Part shown: piece after piece, positions 23,531 through 33,599 of the stretch
Numbering within the stretch: position 1 is the first letter of the stretch
Layout of the letters: every line of letters starts with the position of its first letter
Assembly (NCBI GenBank): GCA_963969345.1
Contig: OZ017767.1
Span: 4,492,739-4,556,738 of the forward strand
Source: Turbatrix aceti
Taxonomy: Eukaryota; Nematoda; Chromadorea; Rhabditida; Panagrolaimidae
Reading direction: 5' to 3'
Length of the DNA stretch: 64,000 nt
Made by a program: the position numbers and the translations under genes
The notes under the pieces: model-generated
The model's input: only the letters and a program-made list of their open reading frames with translations
The model's database searches: none
Told to the model about the DNA's origin: nothing

Positions 23531-26500
23531 CAGTCTTTACTCTCTGCCTAGTGATGGGTGGCTGCTTTTTACGCCGCTCTCACTAGTGCAACCGAGCTGA
23601 CATCGTTTTAACGGGAGAAGCGAGGGGAGGGCAAAGGCTCCGCTCACAGAAGTCGTTGCGGACGTGAGCGTAGCTGATGCGACATCGAAGGAAACGCTTG
23701 CTCCTAGCCACCGTCAATGCCAGGTCCCTGGCATCTGATGCGCGTCTGGCAGAATTTGAATCAGCAGCGTCGAAGATCAAATCCGACATCATTGGCGTCT
23801 CAGAGGTAAAGCGGTCAGGACAGGGGCGGTTGGATCTTCAATCCGGCTACTCCTTGTACTACTGTGGAAACTCTGATGGCCGAACGCATGGCGGTGTTGG
23901 TTTCTACGTCCCCACCAGCCTTGTCCCTCGCATTCGCCCCTTTTTCCACTCCGATCGAATATTGGAGCTCATCATCCGCCTGCCGCTCGGCCATACGCTG
24001 CGTCTCTTGCAAGTGTATGCGCCTCAGTCAGGGCTCGGCGACGAACAGTATGAGGACTTTCTCGCGCTGCTCGGCCGAGTCATCTCCGATCGCCCGAACC
24101 GGCAACTCGTCATACTCGGCGACTTCAACGCGACCATCGGCAGCAAAGAAGAGGGCGAGCAGTTTATCGGTCAGCATGCGAAGGGACAAGAAAGGAACGA
24201 CCACGGCAGCCAGTTGGCTGCGTTCTGCGAAGAGTCTCGATTGCACGCCGCCAACACGTACTTCAAAAAGCGAGCGGGAAGGAAATGGACGCTGAGATGT
24301 AACCTCGGTTTCAAGAAAGAGATCGACTACGTTCTTGTGCGGAACATTAAAGCCGTTCAGGATGTGTCGGTTCTCAACGCTTTCAACATCAACAGCGACC
24401 ACCGCCTCTTGCGCTGTCGGCTCCACCTGAAATGGTTACCCAAGAAGGTGATACCAAAGCGAGGAGCGCCAGTCGTTGGCCTGCATCTCCTGGCCGCCAA
24501 TGCGTCACCAGAGCTTCTGTCCTTTCAAAGCTCTGGCTCGACGGAAGCGGACTACGACAAGATCACCAACATCATCAACCGAGCGACCTCAGCGGCAACG
24601 ACGTACGAAAACCTCCCTCCTCGAGTGTCTGCAAAGACAAGACTGCTTCTTGCTCTGCGCAGGCACTTTGAGTCGACAAGATCAACGTCTCCCCGCGCCA
24701 ATCTTGAGTACGTGCAGGTGTGCAAGCTAGTGCGCATCTCCTTCAAAGAAGATCTCCACCGTCGTCATCTGATGATCGTGGAAAATGCAGTGCAATCCGG
24801 GCGCCTCCGTCAGGGACGTCAGAACGCGCTGTACGCAAAGAAGGCACTACTCTTGGCAGGCGAAGAATTCGCAGGCCAGGATGTAGTAGAGAAATCAGCT
24901 CAGCGCATCGGCGACTTCTACTCAGAGCTCTACCACTCTGCCGAAGGACCGCTGCAGCCACCGGCACCGCCAATCGCCATCCATTTCGAGAAGGAAGAAG
25001 TAGCAATCGCGCTGAGGACCTGTAAGGCAAGGGCCGCTCCAGGAGCAGACGGCGTCCGTGGCTCCTCTATTCGCCCAATCGCCAACTCCCTGGCAGGTCC
25101 AGTACAACACCTTCTAAATTCCATCGCCACAACAGGGGTCGTTCCTGAGAAGTTTGCCTTCTCAGACACCATTTTACTGTTCAAGAAGGGAGACGCAGCA
25201 AAGATCGAGAATTACCGCCCGATTTCCCTGCTGTCGTCGCTGTACAAAGCCGCTACCAAGGTCCTCAAGAACCGCGTGCAACGGCAATGCGACGAAGCCA
25301 TCGCCATCCCACCGGAGCAAGCAGGGTTTCGAAAGAAACTATCGACGGCCACGCAGATCCACGCGCTCAACATGATGGCCGAAAAGTGCGGAGAATTTCA
25401 ACTCCCGCTCTACGCCGTCTTCGTCGACTTCCGCAAGGCCTTCGACACCATCTCGTACAACGCCATCTGGCGTGCACTGCGTGGAATTGGTGTCGAAGAG
25501 CCAGTAGTCCAGTTCATCCAGCTCCTCTACGCCAACAGCAGCTCTGCTGTACGTGTCGGGGACATCGCTGCCTGCTTTGCCACTCAAAGAGGTGTTCGCC
25601 AGGGAGACTCGCTCTCTCCGCTCCTCTTCATCCTCGTCCTCCAGTCCGTGCTCAATAACATTGACTGGTCAAATCGAGGATTCAAAATCGGCAGGCACCG
25701 ACTCAGCTACCTTGCGTACGCCGACGACATTGCGCTCCTGGCCCCAGACGCTCCCACTGCTCAAGCCATGTTGCAGGACCTGGCCGACGAAGCTCTCTTA
25801 GTCGGTTTGGAAATCAATGTCGGCAAGACTAAGTGGATGAGCAACTCAAAGGACGACGCAGCGATTATCCTGAACGGTCTACCGGTCGAGAGAGTTACGG
25901 AGTTTGTCTACCTTGGACAGCTTTTCTCATGGCCAAGAGACCACAAGAAGGAAATCGTCAAACGAATTTCGGCAGGACGAAAAGCGTATTTCAAGTACCG
26001 CGACTTCCTGCGCTCACGCCAAGTCAAAATGGGGCTGAAACGGCGACTCATCGAGCAGTGCATCAAGCCAGCAGTCCTCTACGGCTGCGAAACCTGGGCA
26101 CTCACCGACGCCGCCGCCGAAACCCTTCAAAGGGGTCAACGTCGTCTTGAACGTGCCATCCTCGAGGTGCGTTTGAGCGACGAGATCCCCTCCGCGGCCA
26201 TCCGAAAGCGCACCAAGCTCAAGGACTGGTTCGAAAGCGCTCGACTCCGGAAGCTGAAGTTCGCCAAATCGCTCGCGACGACCGACGACGACAACTGGGC
26301 AGTTCGACTGTCAGACTGGCGCCCTACCGACGACTACGACAAAGCCAAGCGACCGCCTGGACGACCTCGTATGCGCTGGACCGACGCCCTCGCCAACGAG
26401 TATTACAAGGCCCCGGCAAAAGACTTTGACTATAGACGAGTGATTTTCCTTTGATGTGCCCCTCTTCGTACGATATCCCAGTGATACTTTGTTATCCCGT

Positions 26501-26532
26501 GTGTACGAGTAAGAGATATAAATTGAAAATTG
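23531..26532 (+). mobile_element. Full-length RTE-like non-LTR retrotransposon
   Basis: About 3.0 kb between perfect 12-bp duplications: 146-bp 5' UTR, one intact ORF (23677-26454), 78-bp 3' UTR, and a short tail of ATTGAAA-like units instead of poly(A). One short ORF with endonuclease and reverse transcriptase but no gag-like ORF1, plus a short-repeat tail, is the RTE layout. The perfect duplication and open frame indicate a recent insertion. Confidence 0.92.
23677..26454 (+). CDS. LINE endonuclease-reverse transcriptase (RTE-type)
   Basis: A single 925-codon frame. The N-terminal apurinic-type endonuclease shows LATVNARSL (residues about 10-18), VSEVKRSG (catalytic Glu near 44), GDFNATIG, and SDHRLL with the catalytic D241-H242. 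The reverse transcriptase follows: PGADGVRGSS, FRKAFDTI, GVRQGDSLSPLLF, and the YADD active site at residues 681-684. The C-terminal part with WALTDAAAETL and PPGRPRMRWTDAL resembles the thumb and end region of RTE elements. It would nick target DNA and prime cDNA synthesis there. Codon use is richer in G+C than the flanking cyclases. No stop or frameshift is present. Confidence 0.95.
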   Translation: MRHRRKRLLLATVNARSLASDARLAEFESAASKIKSDIIGVSEVKRSGQGRLDLQSGYSLYYCGNSDGRTHGGVGFYVPTSLVPRIRPFFHSDRILELIIRLPLGHTLRLLQVYAPQSGLGDEQYEDFLALLGRVISDRPNRQLVILGDFNATIGSKEEGEQFIGQHAKGQERNDHGSQLAAFCEESRLHAANTYFKKRAGRKWTLRCNLGFKKEIDYVLVRNIKAVQDVSVLNAFNINSDHRLLRCRLHLKWLPKKVIPKRGAPVVGLHLLAANASPELLSFQSSGSTEADYDKITNIINRATSAATTYENLPPRVSAKTRLLLALRRHFESTRSTSPRANLEYVQVCKLVRISFKEDLHRRHLMIVENAVQSGRLRQGRQNALYAKKALLLAGEEFAGQDVVEKSAQRIGDFYSELYHSAEGPLQPPAPPIAIHFEKEEVAIALRTCKARAAPGADGVRGSSIRPIANSLAGPVQHLLNSIATTGVVPEKFAFSDTILLFKKGDAAKIENYRPISLLSSLYKAATKVLKNRVQRQCDEAIAIPPEQAGFRKKLSTATQIHALNMMAEKCGEFQLPLYAVFVDFRKAFDTISYNAIWRALRGIGVEEPVVQFIQLLYANSSSAVRVGDIAACFATQRGVRQGDSLSPLLFILVLQSVLNNIDWSNRGFKIGRHRLSYLAYADDIALLAPDAPTAQAMLQDLADEALLVGLEINVGKTKWMSNSKDDAAIILNGLPVERVTEFVYLGQLFSWPRDHKKEIVKRISAGRKAYFKYRDFLRSRQVKMGLKRRLIEQCIKPAVLYGCETWALTDAAAETLQRGQRRLERAILEVRLSDEIPSAAIRKRTKLKDWFESARLRKLKFAKSLATTDDDNWAVRLSDWRPTDDYDKAKRPPGRPRMRWTDALANEYYKAPAKDFDYRRVIFL

Positions 26533-26544
26533 AAGATTCCATAA
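26533..26544. repeat. LINE target-site duplication, right
   Basis: Second copy of AAGATTCCATAA. Confidence 0.92.
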
Positions 26545-27047
26545 GAATTACCGAGTTTAACATCAAAGAACGTTATACCGTCGCATGAATAAAGCTATGG
26601 ATCGTTTTCGGTCATTTAGTCTGTTATCCAAAACCGATTTTTTTATGAAATTGTATTTGTATCTTATAAACTTTTTTCCGTATACTGAGTGCAATGATGT
26701 TGGATACATTCCCTTTATTCGGTACATGTTGGATTTAACTTATTTATGTTTACGATAACAATTTCAGTAAGCTAAAACCCTATATTTCGATCCAAAATTC
26801 CTTTTACGAGTATTATAGAAGATGCACGGACCGCTTTTATGGCTTCTTTAAGCCGTACGTGAGTAAGGGGAATCTTTGAGTGCACGAGCACTGCCCTGAG
26901 CAGCCAATTTAAATACATGTTGCTTGATCTTTTTGCTAAAAGCAAAGCTTAAAAAGGTTCCGGGGAATACGATAGGAAGATGTTTAACTGCATTTGAGGG
27001 CTTCTTTCTCGAGTTGGGGCAGTCGAAAGATTGCATTGCTCAGTGTC
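26545..27047. promoter_or_regulatory. Upstream region of cyclase e
   Basis: Similar to the region upstream of copy d (ATGGCTTCTTTAAGC near 26838, GCAAAGCTTA near 26941, GGCTTCTTTCTCGAGTTG near 26998). It lacks the SINE, so it is an empty site for that insertion. Part matches the 3' flank of copy c (TTTATTCGG near 26713). Confidence 0.6.
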
Positions 27048-30000
27048 ATGAAAATCCTTGAAACGTGGCTAGTTGCACTTTTGTTTTTATCCTCGGCGAC
27101 CAGAGCTCAATTAGCTATCAAAATCGGCGTGATTGGCTTTGATTCGGATGACTCGTCTATTTGCTTTACTAGAACTGCTGGCGCCGTGCCGGCTGCACTC
27201 GAACGAGTAGCCAATGATCGAATTCTTCCAGATGGCACCAACTTTACGTAAGAGGATTCACAATTTCTAGAAGGATTCTTTTATGCTTTTTAAGAATTTT
27301 GCTCAAACGAGGCCCGGCTAGTAGGCAATTTGCCGTTGGCGCAGCTTTGAGTCTGCTGCGTGAAGAGAATGTCGACGTCATTGTTGCGCCTCCGATCTTG
27401 GATTCGGCCGTTATCACTGCGCACACTGCAACTTCGGTCGACGTACCTTCACTTATATGGGGCAAAGTTTTTGAGAGTGATATTGTTCGACCGGAATTGT
27501 TTAAAACGGCCCTAAGTATGATGTATACGTACGCCAAGTAAGTGACAAATTGGTTTCAATGGTGTTTTCGTTTTTAATATTATTTAGAAGAAAGCTTTAA
27601 CACTGTTTAAACTAGATAAATACATTTTAGTATGGGCCATGCGTTGTGTGAATTCATGAAGTACTACAACTGGTACAACTTTGCCTTCATTTACCAGAAC
27701 GTGGACGAAAACGGCTGCTTTAACTTCCAGCGCAACATCGAGCTGGCCACCCAAACCCGCAACGACTGCGTCATTTCCTACGTTCAGCAACTCAACGATG
27801 TGAACGATGAAATACTTCAACAGACTTTAGAGCAAATTCGAGCTAAAGCAAGAAGTACCTTTTAGTTAGACGTAAATCATTTACACTTTATTGTCGTTTT
27901 CAGTAGTTCTTATGTGCTTCGACAGCCGTACAGAACGTCGTCAGTTTGCTCTTGCTCTCCACGATGCAAACATGATATCCGACGACTATGTCTACATCAT
28001 GGCTGACGTCGACATGAGCTCATCTTTGTTTTACAACTCGCATCCATTTTACATCGACACTTCGAATGTGAGCGACGGCAGAGACATGGATGCCAAACAA
28101 ATGGCTATAAAATCGTTTAACGTAAGTTTTGTTAACCAATAGGCTAAGGACGTTAAGAGTGGTATACTCTACGTTTTCCAAAGATTTGGACACTGCTCGA
28201 TAGCGACTGCTTGTGATCGCCGAATTTTGATGGCGCGGTTTTCTCTCTCTCTAGAGATACTAATGTTTTTCCCGTTGCGACAAATAGGGGGTGAGCTATG
28301 CTTCCATCTCGGTTGTTGATGTTGGTTGTCATTTGGTTGGGGGAGAGGTGTCTTGCTATCGTCGTCTGTGTTTGAAAGTAGGTGTGCAATAAATCCTGTC
28401 AACAAAATCCCGTAAGTCAGGATTCGATACTGTACTATGTACATCACCTACAGAGAGTAGGTGATTCTCAGGCTTTTCTTGTCTTGCCATCAGATTGTTT
28501 ACATGCGCTTATTTACATGAAGAATGATACGCTAACTGTAGCTCTGGTAAACTGAACAAACGTAGCAACACGATTTAGATACGGTGCCACGCCTTTCCAA
28601 ACTATAAACTTTCACCAAATCCTGACGCTACTTTATCTGAAGAGCGCGCCTACATAAGTCAGCTGTTTTATCAAAAAGCACAAGGGTGGCCATTTTACTG
28701 CACCGACTGCACAAGCGATGTCTCGGAGTATGCCCTCTTGCTTTACGACGTCATTTACCTCTACGCACTGGCTCTGTCTAAGGTGGTTAATGAATCAGGC
28801 GTTGACCCCTCTATTTACCGAAATGGCCATAGGCTATCCAAATACATGTTTTTGGAGTTTGAAGGCCTAACCGGTACTGTAACAGTGAACCAATCGGGCA
28901 CTCGACGTGCCACTTTTGGCCTTTATGGTTACAACGAAACGGAAATCGCCCTGTAAGTTTCGAAGACAAAATAAACGATGGCCGCAAGACATAATTCAGG
29001 GCGACGACTCTCCATGCTTCGGTAGAGCTCGATAACGATCTCTCGACGATTAACGCCAACAAGCTTGTCTCTTTTAAGGTGTATTATGACGATGCTGCAA
29101 CAACAATTTGGAAGAATCGGGCCGGCATTCAGCCACTGAACAGACCAATCTGCGGATACCTCAACACATTATGCCCAGTGAACATTTTCGATGAATACAG
29201 AGGCTACTTTATTGCAGTCTTTGTTATCATAGGTCTGCTTGTATCCGCCATCGCATTTGCTGTTTACTATGCAATTGCAATGAAGCGGGCCGAACTAGCT
29301 AGGCAGGATCTTCTTTGGCAAGTCTTGTACAAAACAATGCGTCCTCTTACAAACAAAAGCGCACTTGTATCCAGCATGCGATCACTGCAATCCAGCACTT
29401 CGAGTCACTTTACCATGGAAAGCGCAAAATCAAATCGTTTTTTTCAGGTTAGTTCGATGTTTGCAAGCAGGTTTTAATTGACCCTGCTTTTTGTAGGTGT
29501 TTTACTACAAAGATGAAAAAGTCATAGGAATCATGAACGGCACTGAATATCCCCGACTCGAGACTAAAGATCATGCCGAACTTCGGGGACTTATTGGTCT
29601 CGATAACGAAAACGTGAACAAGTTTTTGGGACTTTGCATCGACGGGCCAGAGATGATTACGCTCTGGCGTTTCTGTGGCAGGGGTACGCTCACTGACGTA
29701 ATCGGGACTACGTCGTTTACGATGGACGGATTTTTCATCTACTCGCTTATACGCGACCTCGCGGAGGTTGGTGCATGCAGGGGACACGAATCAAGCACGT
29801 GAGTGACGGGTTGCAGGGCCTCAAATTCATCCACAAGAGCTTCCTTGGCTTTCATGGACATCTGAAGTCATCCAACTGTCTGGTCGATGACCACTGGAAG
29901 GTGCTCATCAGCGACTATGGCCTGCGGGACTTTCGCGTTGTTGACTCGGAGAACTTTTTCGGTAAGCTTGAAACCTTTGTCCGTCGACAAGTCTAAACGA

Positions 30001-31425
30001 GTGTATCAGAAATGCTGTGGAGTGCTCCGGAAGTGCTGCGACAGGAAGTACCGCTGGGATCGAAAGCAGCCGACGTCTACAGTTTTGCTATCATCTGCTC
30101 GGAGATAATCAACATGAAACCCGTATGGGAGCCTAATGAATACAACAATGATTACGAAGGTTAATTGCAAATACAATATGCATAACAAATGCATAAAGTT
30201 CAATTTTTGTAGAAATTGTCCATCTTGTAAAGAAAGGCACTCAGCCTGTAGTTAGGCCCGCCCTAGAACCGGCATCAACGGATCTCAGTGGCGCATTAGT
30301 GCATCTCGTGCGTGATTGTTGGAATGAAAGCTCTGCTGACCGACCCAGGATTGAAACTGTGCGAACACTGCTTACTTCTATGAACACTGGAAAAAACTCA
30401 AATCTGATGGATCACGCGTTCGGTCAGCTGGAGCAATACGCCGGAGGACTGGAGGCCGAAGTTGAGCAGCGAACAAAGCTACTGCTCGAAGAGAAAAAGA
30501 GGTCTGACCTGTTACTCTATCGCATGCTGCCAAAGTGAGTTTATCAGTACCAAATTTTTTCATCAGTCCTGCTTCTTGCAGACAAGTAGCTGAGAAGCTG
30601 AAAGCCGGCCAATCTGTTGAGCCGGAATCGTTTGATTGTGTGACGGTTTTCTTTTCGTACGTTGTCAGCTTCACGACGCTTGCAAGTCGGTGCACGCCCT
30701 TACAGGTGGTAACGCTGCTCAATGACCTTTACACCCTATTTGACGCAACTATCGGAGAGCACGATGTGTACAAGGTGGAAACAATTGGCGATGGCTACCT
30801 CTGCGTTTCCGGGCTGCCTCATCGCAACGGAAACGAGCACGCTCGCCACATCGCTGATATGTCGCTCGGTCTCATAAAAGGTCTCCGCACATTTTCGGTT
30901 CCCCATCTTCCAGGAGAACGCATCAGCCTGCGCATCGGCGTCCACACTGGAGGCTGCGTTGCCGGTGTCGTCGGTCTTGCCATGCCGCGCTACTGCCTCT
31001 TTGGAGACACTATCAACACGGCTTCCCGAATGGAGAGCAATGGAAAACGTGAGTTTTGGTTCCAAGAGATTATTTTCTTATTTACATGTTTAGCCAACAA
31101 AATCCAACTTTCGTCTGAAGCGAACGACTTTCTCACCCAAAAAGTGGGCGGCTTCGTTACCCAAAGTCGCGGCGACGTCATCATCAAGGTACTTTGATTT
31201 GCTGTTAGCTGATAAGCTACGTCCTTTTAGGGAAAAGGAGTAATGGAAACGTTCTGGCTTGTGGGTCGCGAGAACGACCCCGCTACACTCAATGATTTTT
31301 ACGCACGTGAAGAGTTTGAAAAGAAAACCGTTGGTGTTGCTGTTAAGAAATGGCGAGATGATGAGCCTAAAGGAAGCATTGATAAGCACACATTGTCACC
31401 CCCTCCAATACCTAATGCTACTTGA
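27048..31425 (+). CDS. Receptor-type guanylate cyclase, copy e, with a catalytic Asp replaced
   Basis: Complete exon set. Exon 1 is 27048-27247 (signal peptide [18 protein letters not shown]), exon 2 is about 27299-27539, exon 3 starts at 27643. The kinase-homology domain runs about 29497-30400, the signalling helix 30390-30535, and the cyclase domain 30583-31192. The final exon ends PPPIPNAT. Two differences from d stand out. First, the ligand-binding intron at 28122-28578 is 457 bp against 42 bp in d; the next exon begins IRCHAFPNY where d has IRINALPNY. Second, the first metal-binding Asp of the cyclase is Tyr (FFSYVVSF, codon 30658-30660 TAC). With Asp lost this chain should not bind the catalytic metals, so it is either inactive, an early pseudogene, or a partner in a heterodimer. 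Confidence 0.85.
28122..28578 (+). repeat. Expanded intron of cyclase e with inserted sequence
   Basis: The matching intron in copy d is 42 bp, so about 415 bp were gained. The insert holds a perfect 9-bp inverted repeat (ATCACCTAC / GTAGGTGAT near 28442-28465) and a 7-bp pair (AATCCTG / CAGGATT near 28392-28425). I found no convincing terminal repeats or target-site duplication, so the element class is unknown. Confidence 0.6.
29613..30170 (+). repeat. Homogenised kinase-domain block, copy e
   Basis: Same block as 13131-13690. The donor that closes it reads GTTAAT here against GTGAAT in the others. Confidence 0.85.
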
Positions 31426-33110
31426 TTTTTCTCTTGCAACATGCATTTTTTTAAAATCATATTATGTGAGCCCCGGACTACGTGTCATCTGGCCCAATTT
31501 ACGTTTTTTAATGGAAACTCCGAATGAATGTACTTTGCTGCGTGCGCATAAATCGGATTTAGTTTCATAATTGGCGAGTTTGGGGTAGACTGCAGTGTTA
31601 ACGATATCCGGACTTGTCTGGTTGATCTATGTTTTGCCCCCGCATTGCGTACGTTAAATGAGAGTTACAGTACAAGCTATTTTTTTGCACAAATACACTA
31701 AAATGGATGGTGTACTCGCATAACATCACAGAGATCATGGGGTTCCTTTTTTTAGCTACATGTAAAGCGATTTCCCGCGAAACTGCGTCTCAGGTGTCAA
31801 GATAATAAATTGTTTTGTCGTTGACAAAATTAAATGAGAACGATGACTGGATAGCAATAATGACCACTGACTGCTGATAAGAAAGCCCATTTTAACTGAA
31901 GCTTCCAAAAACAGCTCTTTTTTGGCAGAGGTAAGGCAGTTTATTTTGTTGCAGTTGAGTTTCTAGGGAAATAGTTTGTTCTGACATTTTTATATATTTA
32001 TTCTGTTTTTGGTATTCAGTTTTTTTGCAGATTTTTGTTGTTTTTGTTTTGCAACAGTTTTTCCGTCGGATTACAATATGCTAAATGAATTTCATCCGAG
32101 GGGTTTTTTTGCTGCAAAAAATAAGAGATTTTTGAGCTTGAATTTGAAATCCTGCTCGGCAATGTTTTTGGTAAATCGACCAAAAGAACTTGACCCGACC
32201 CATAGGATCTGGGATTTCAAGTTTGTTTTGTTTTGAACAACACGTCATATAATTCTCAGATTGTTTTTCTTTGCACAGCTGTTCAAAACTTGTGAAACAA
32301 AAATTTTTCAGAAACTTTTTCATCATTTTGGGGACAAAGTCGAGAAAAGTTGTAGCCCCATTTTCACGGAAGGGGCTAAAACTTTGATTACAAGGAGCCA
32401 TAAATAGTCGAATACTACACATGTTCACGCATTGCAGGGTTTTCCACGGGAATAACTGACACAAGCTATAGTTATAACTGGTCAATCACCTTCGTTTCTG
32501 TCGTCTACCGCGGTAGCTACCTTATCCTGATAAAACTAATCAAAAGATTTCAGAAAATGGGTTTACCCTACGAGGCAGATCCCGCTACGACCACGCTTCG
32601 TGGAAACTTTGTGGTCGGCAACTACGGTGCAACTGCGACGTCAAACCAATCAGAAGTGAGTTTTCATAATTGTATTGACGTCATAGCTGTCCGTTCGGGG
32701 TGTAAACAACTCAGCAGACGTATGAAGCCCCTAGTTTTGCCGCACTGACTGCACTTACGTCTGTGATGGCTCGGTACAGGTGGAAGACTGTTTTTAGTAC
32801 TTTTTTGTCATCATTGACGTCGTCGCAGTGATCTGCACCGTTTTCGCACCGTTCTTGAGCCATCGATCAGGTACACCCAGAAGTTTGATGTTAGATGTGA
32901 TCATGGGATGAGAATCAATTAGACAGAACGCTGCCGTAATGAGCGCCTGAGGCCTTCAGTACGCAGCTGCAGTGGTTTAACGGCTTTAAAACGCAAGAAA
33001 AATAACAGGGGTATTTTTTTGTTAGAATCCATCAAAAACTGAAAGTAGTCGGATGTTTTGGTTTTAAACTTTGGTCACGGGAAAACAAGAGTTTTTGTCA
33101 ACAAGTTATC

Positions 33111-33140
33111 AAATGATTACTGCGTAGGCAGTAATCATTT
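33111..33140. repeat. Perfect 13-bp hairpin
   Basis: Arms AAATGATTACTGC and GCAGTAATCATTT with a 4-nt loop (GTAG). Function unknown. Confidence 0.7.
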
Positions 33141-33572
33141 ATAGAACCTCGTCTGTTTCCCAAATAAAGACGTGCGCCGCAGTCACCACAAACCACAAGC
33201 GTCGGAGTTGGCGAGTTTCAGACAATGGGAAAATTATGTGCTAGAGAGCCCTTTTCCCGCCGCGGCCTTGATCGATTGCGGCTTGGCAGGTGATGGAAGA
33301 TTACGCGTTGAGCAGTCAGACAACAACGGCAACGCACGCGCTCTCGCTGCCGAGTCGGGTCGGGTCATCCTTGTTTTTTTCAACTTGTTGGACCCGCGCC
33401 GCGTTTTTTGTCATGTGCAGCCCCAGAAGCAATGACTCTTCCGCTATTGCAGAGCATTAGTTTCGGTTTGGTCGTGCGTCATGTTTTTTTGAGCGAGATG
33501 ATTTCCCGGGACTGCGTCATCGATTTGTTTTTTTTTGCGGGAGACTAAGTCATCATCGAAGTTAGTCGATGA

Positions 33573-33599
33573 CCGTGCAGGCCTTCCGGGCCTGCACGG
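33573..33599. repeat. Perfect 11-bp G+C-rich hairpin
   Basis: Arms CCGTGCAGGCC and GGCCTGCACGG around a 5-nt loop (TTCCG). No U-tract follows on either strand. Function unknown. Confidence 0.65.

Noticed and set aside
28579..28640. Truncated exon in cyclase e
   Set aside because: An acceptor GATTTAG at 28572-28578 in phase gives an exon of the same length as in d, with a few residue changes, so nothing is missing.
4651..31425. Cyclase cluster as a horizontally acquired island
   Set aside because: Intron size, splice signals and domain layout fit native nematode receptor cyclases; no foreign signal is seen.
32557..32748. Small gene MGLPYEADPATTTLRGN...
   Set aside because: 63 codons, no domain, no supported splice partner; could be an isolated exon but I cannot show it.
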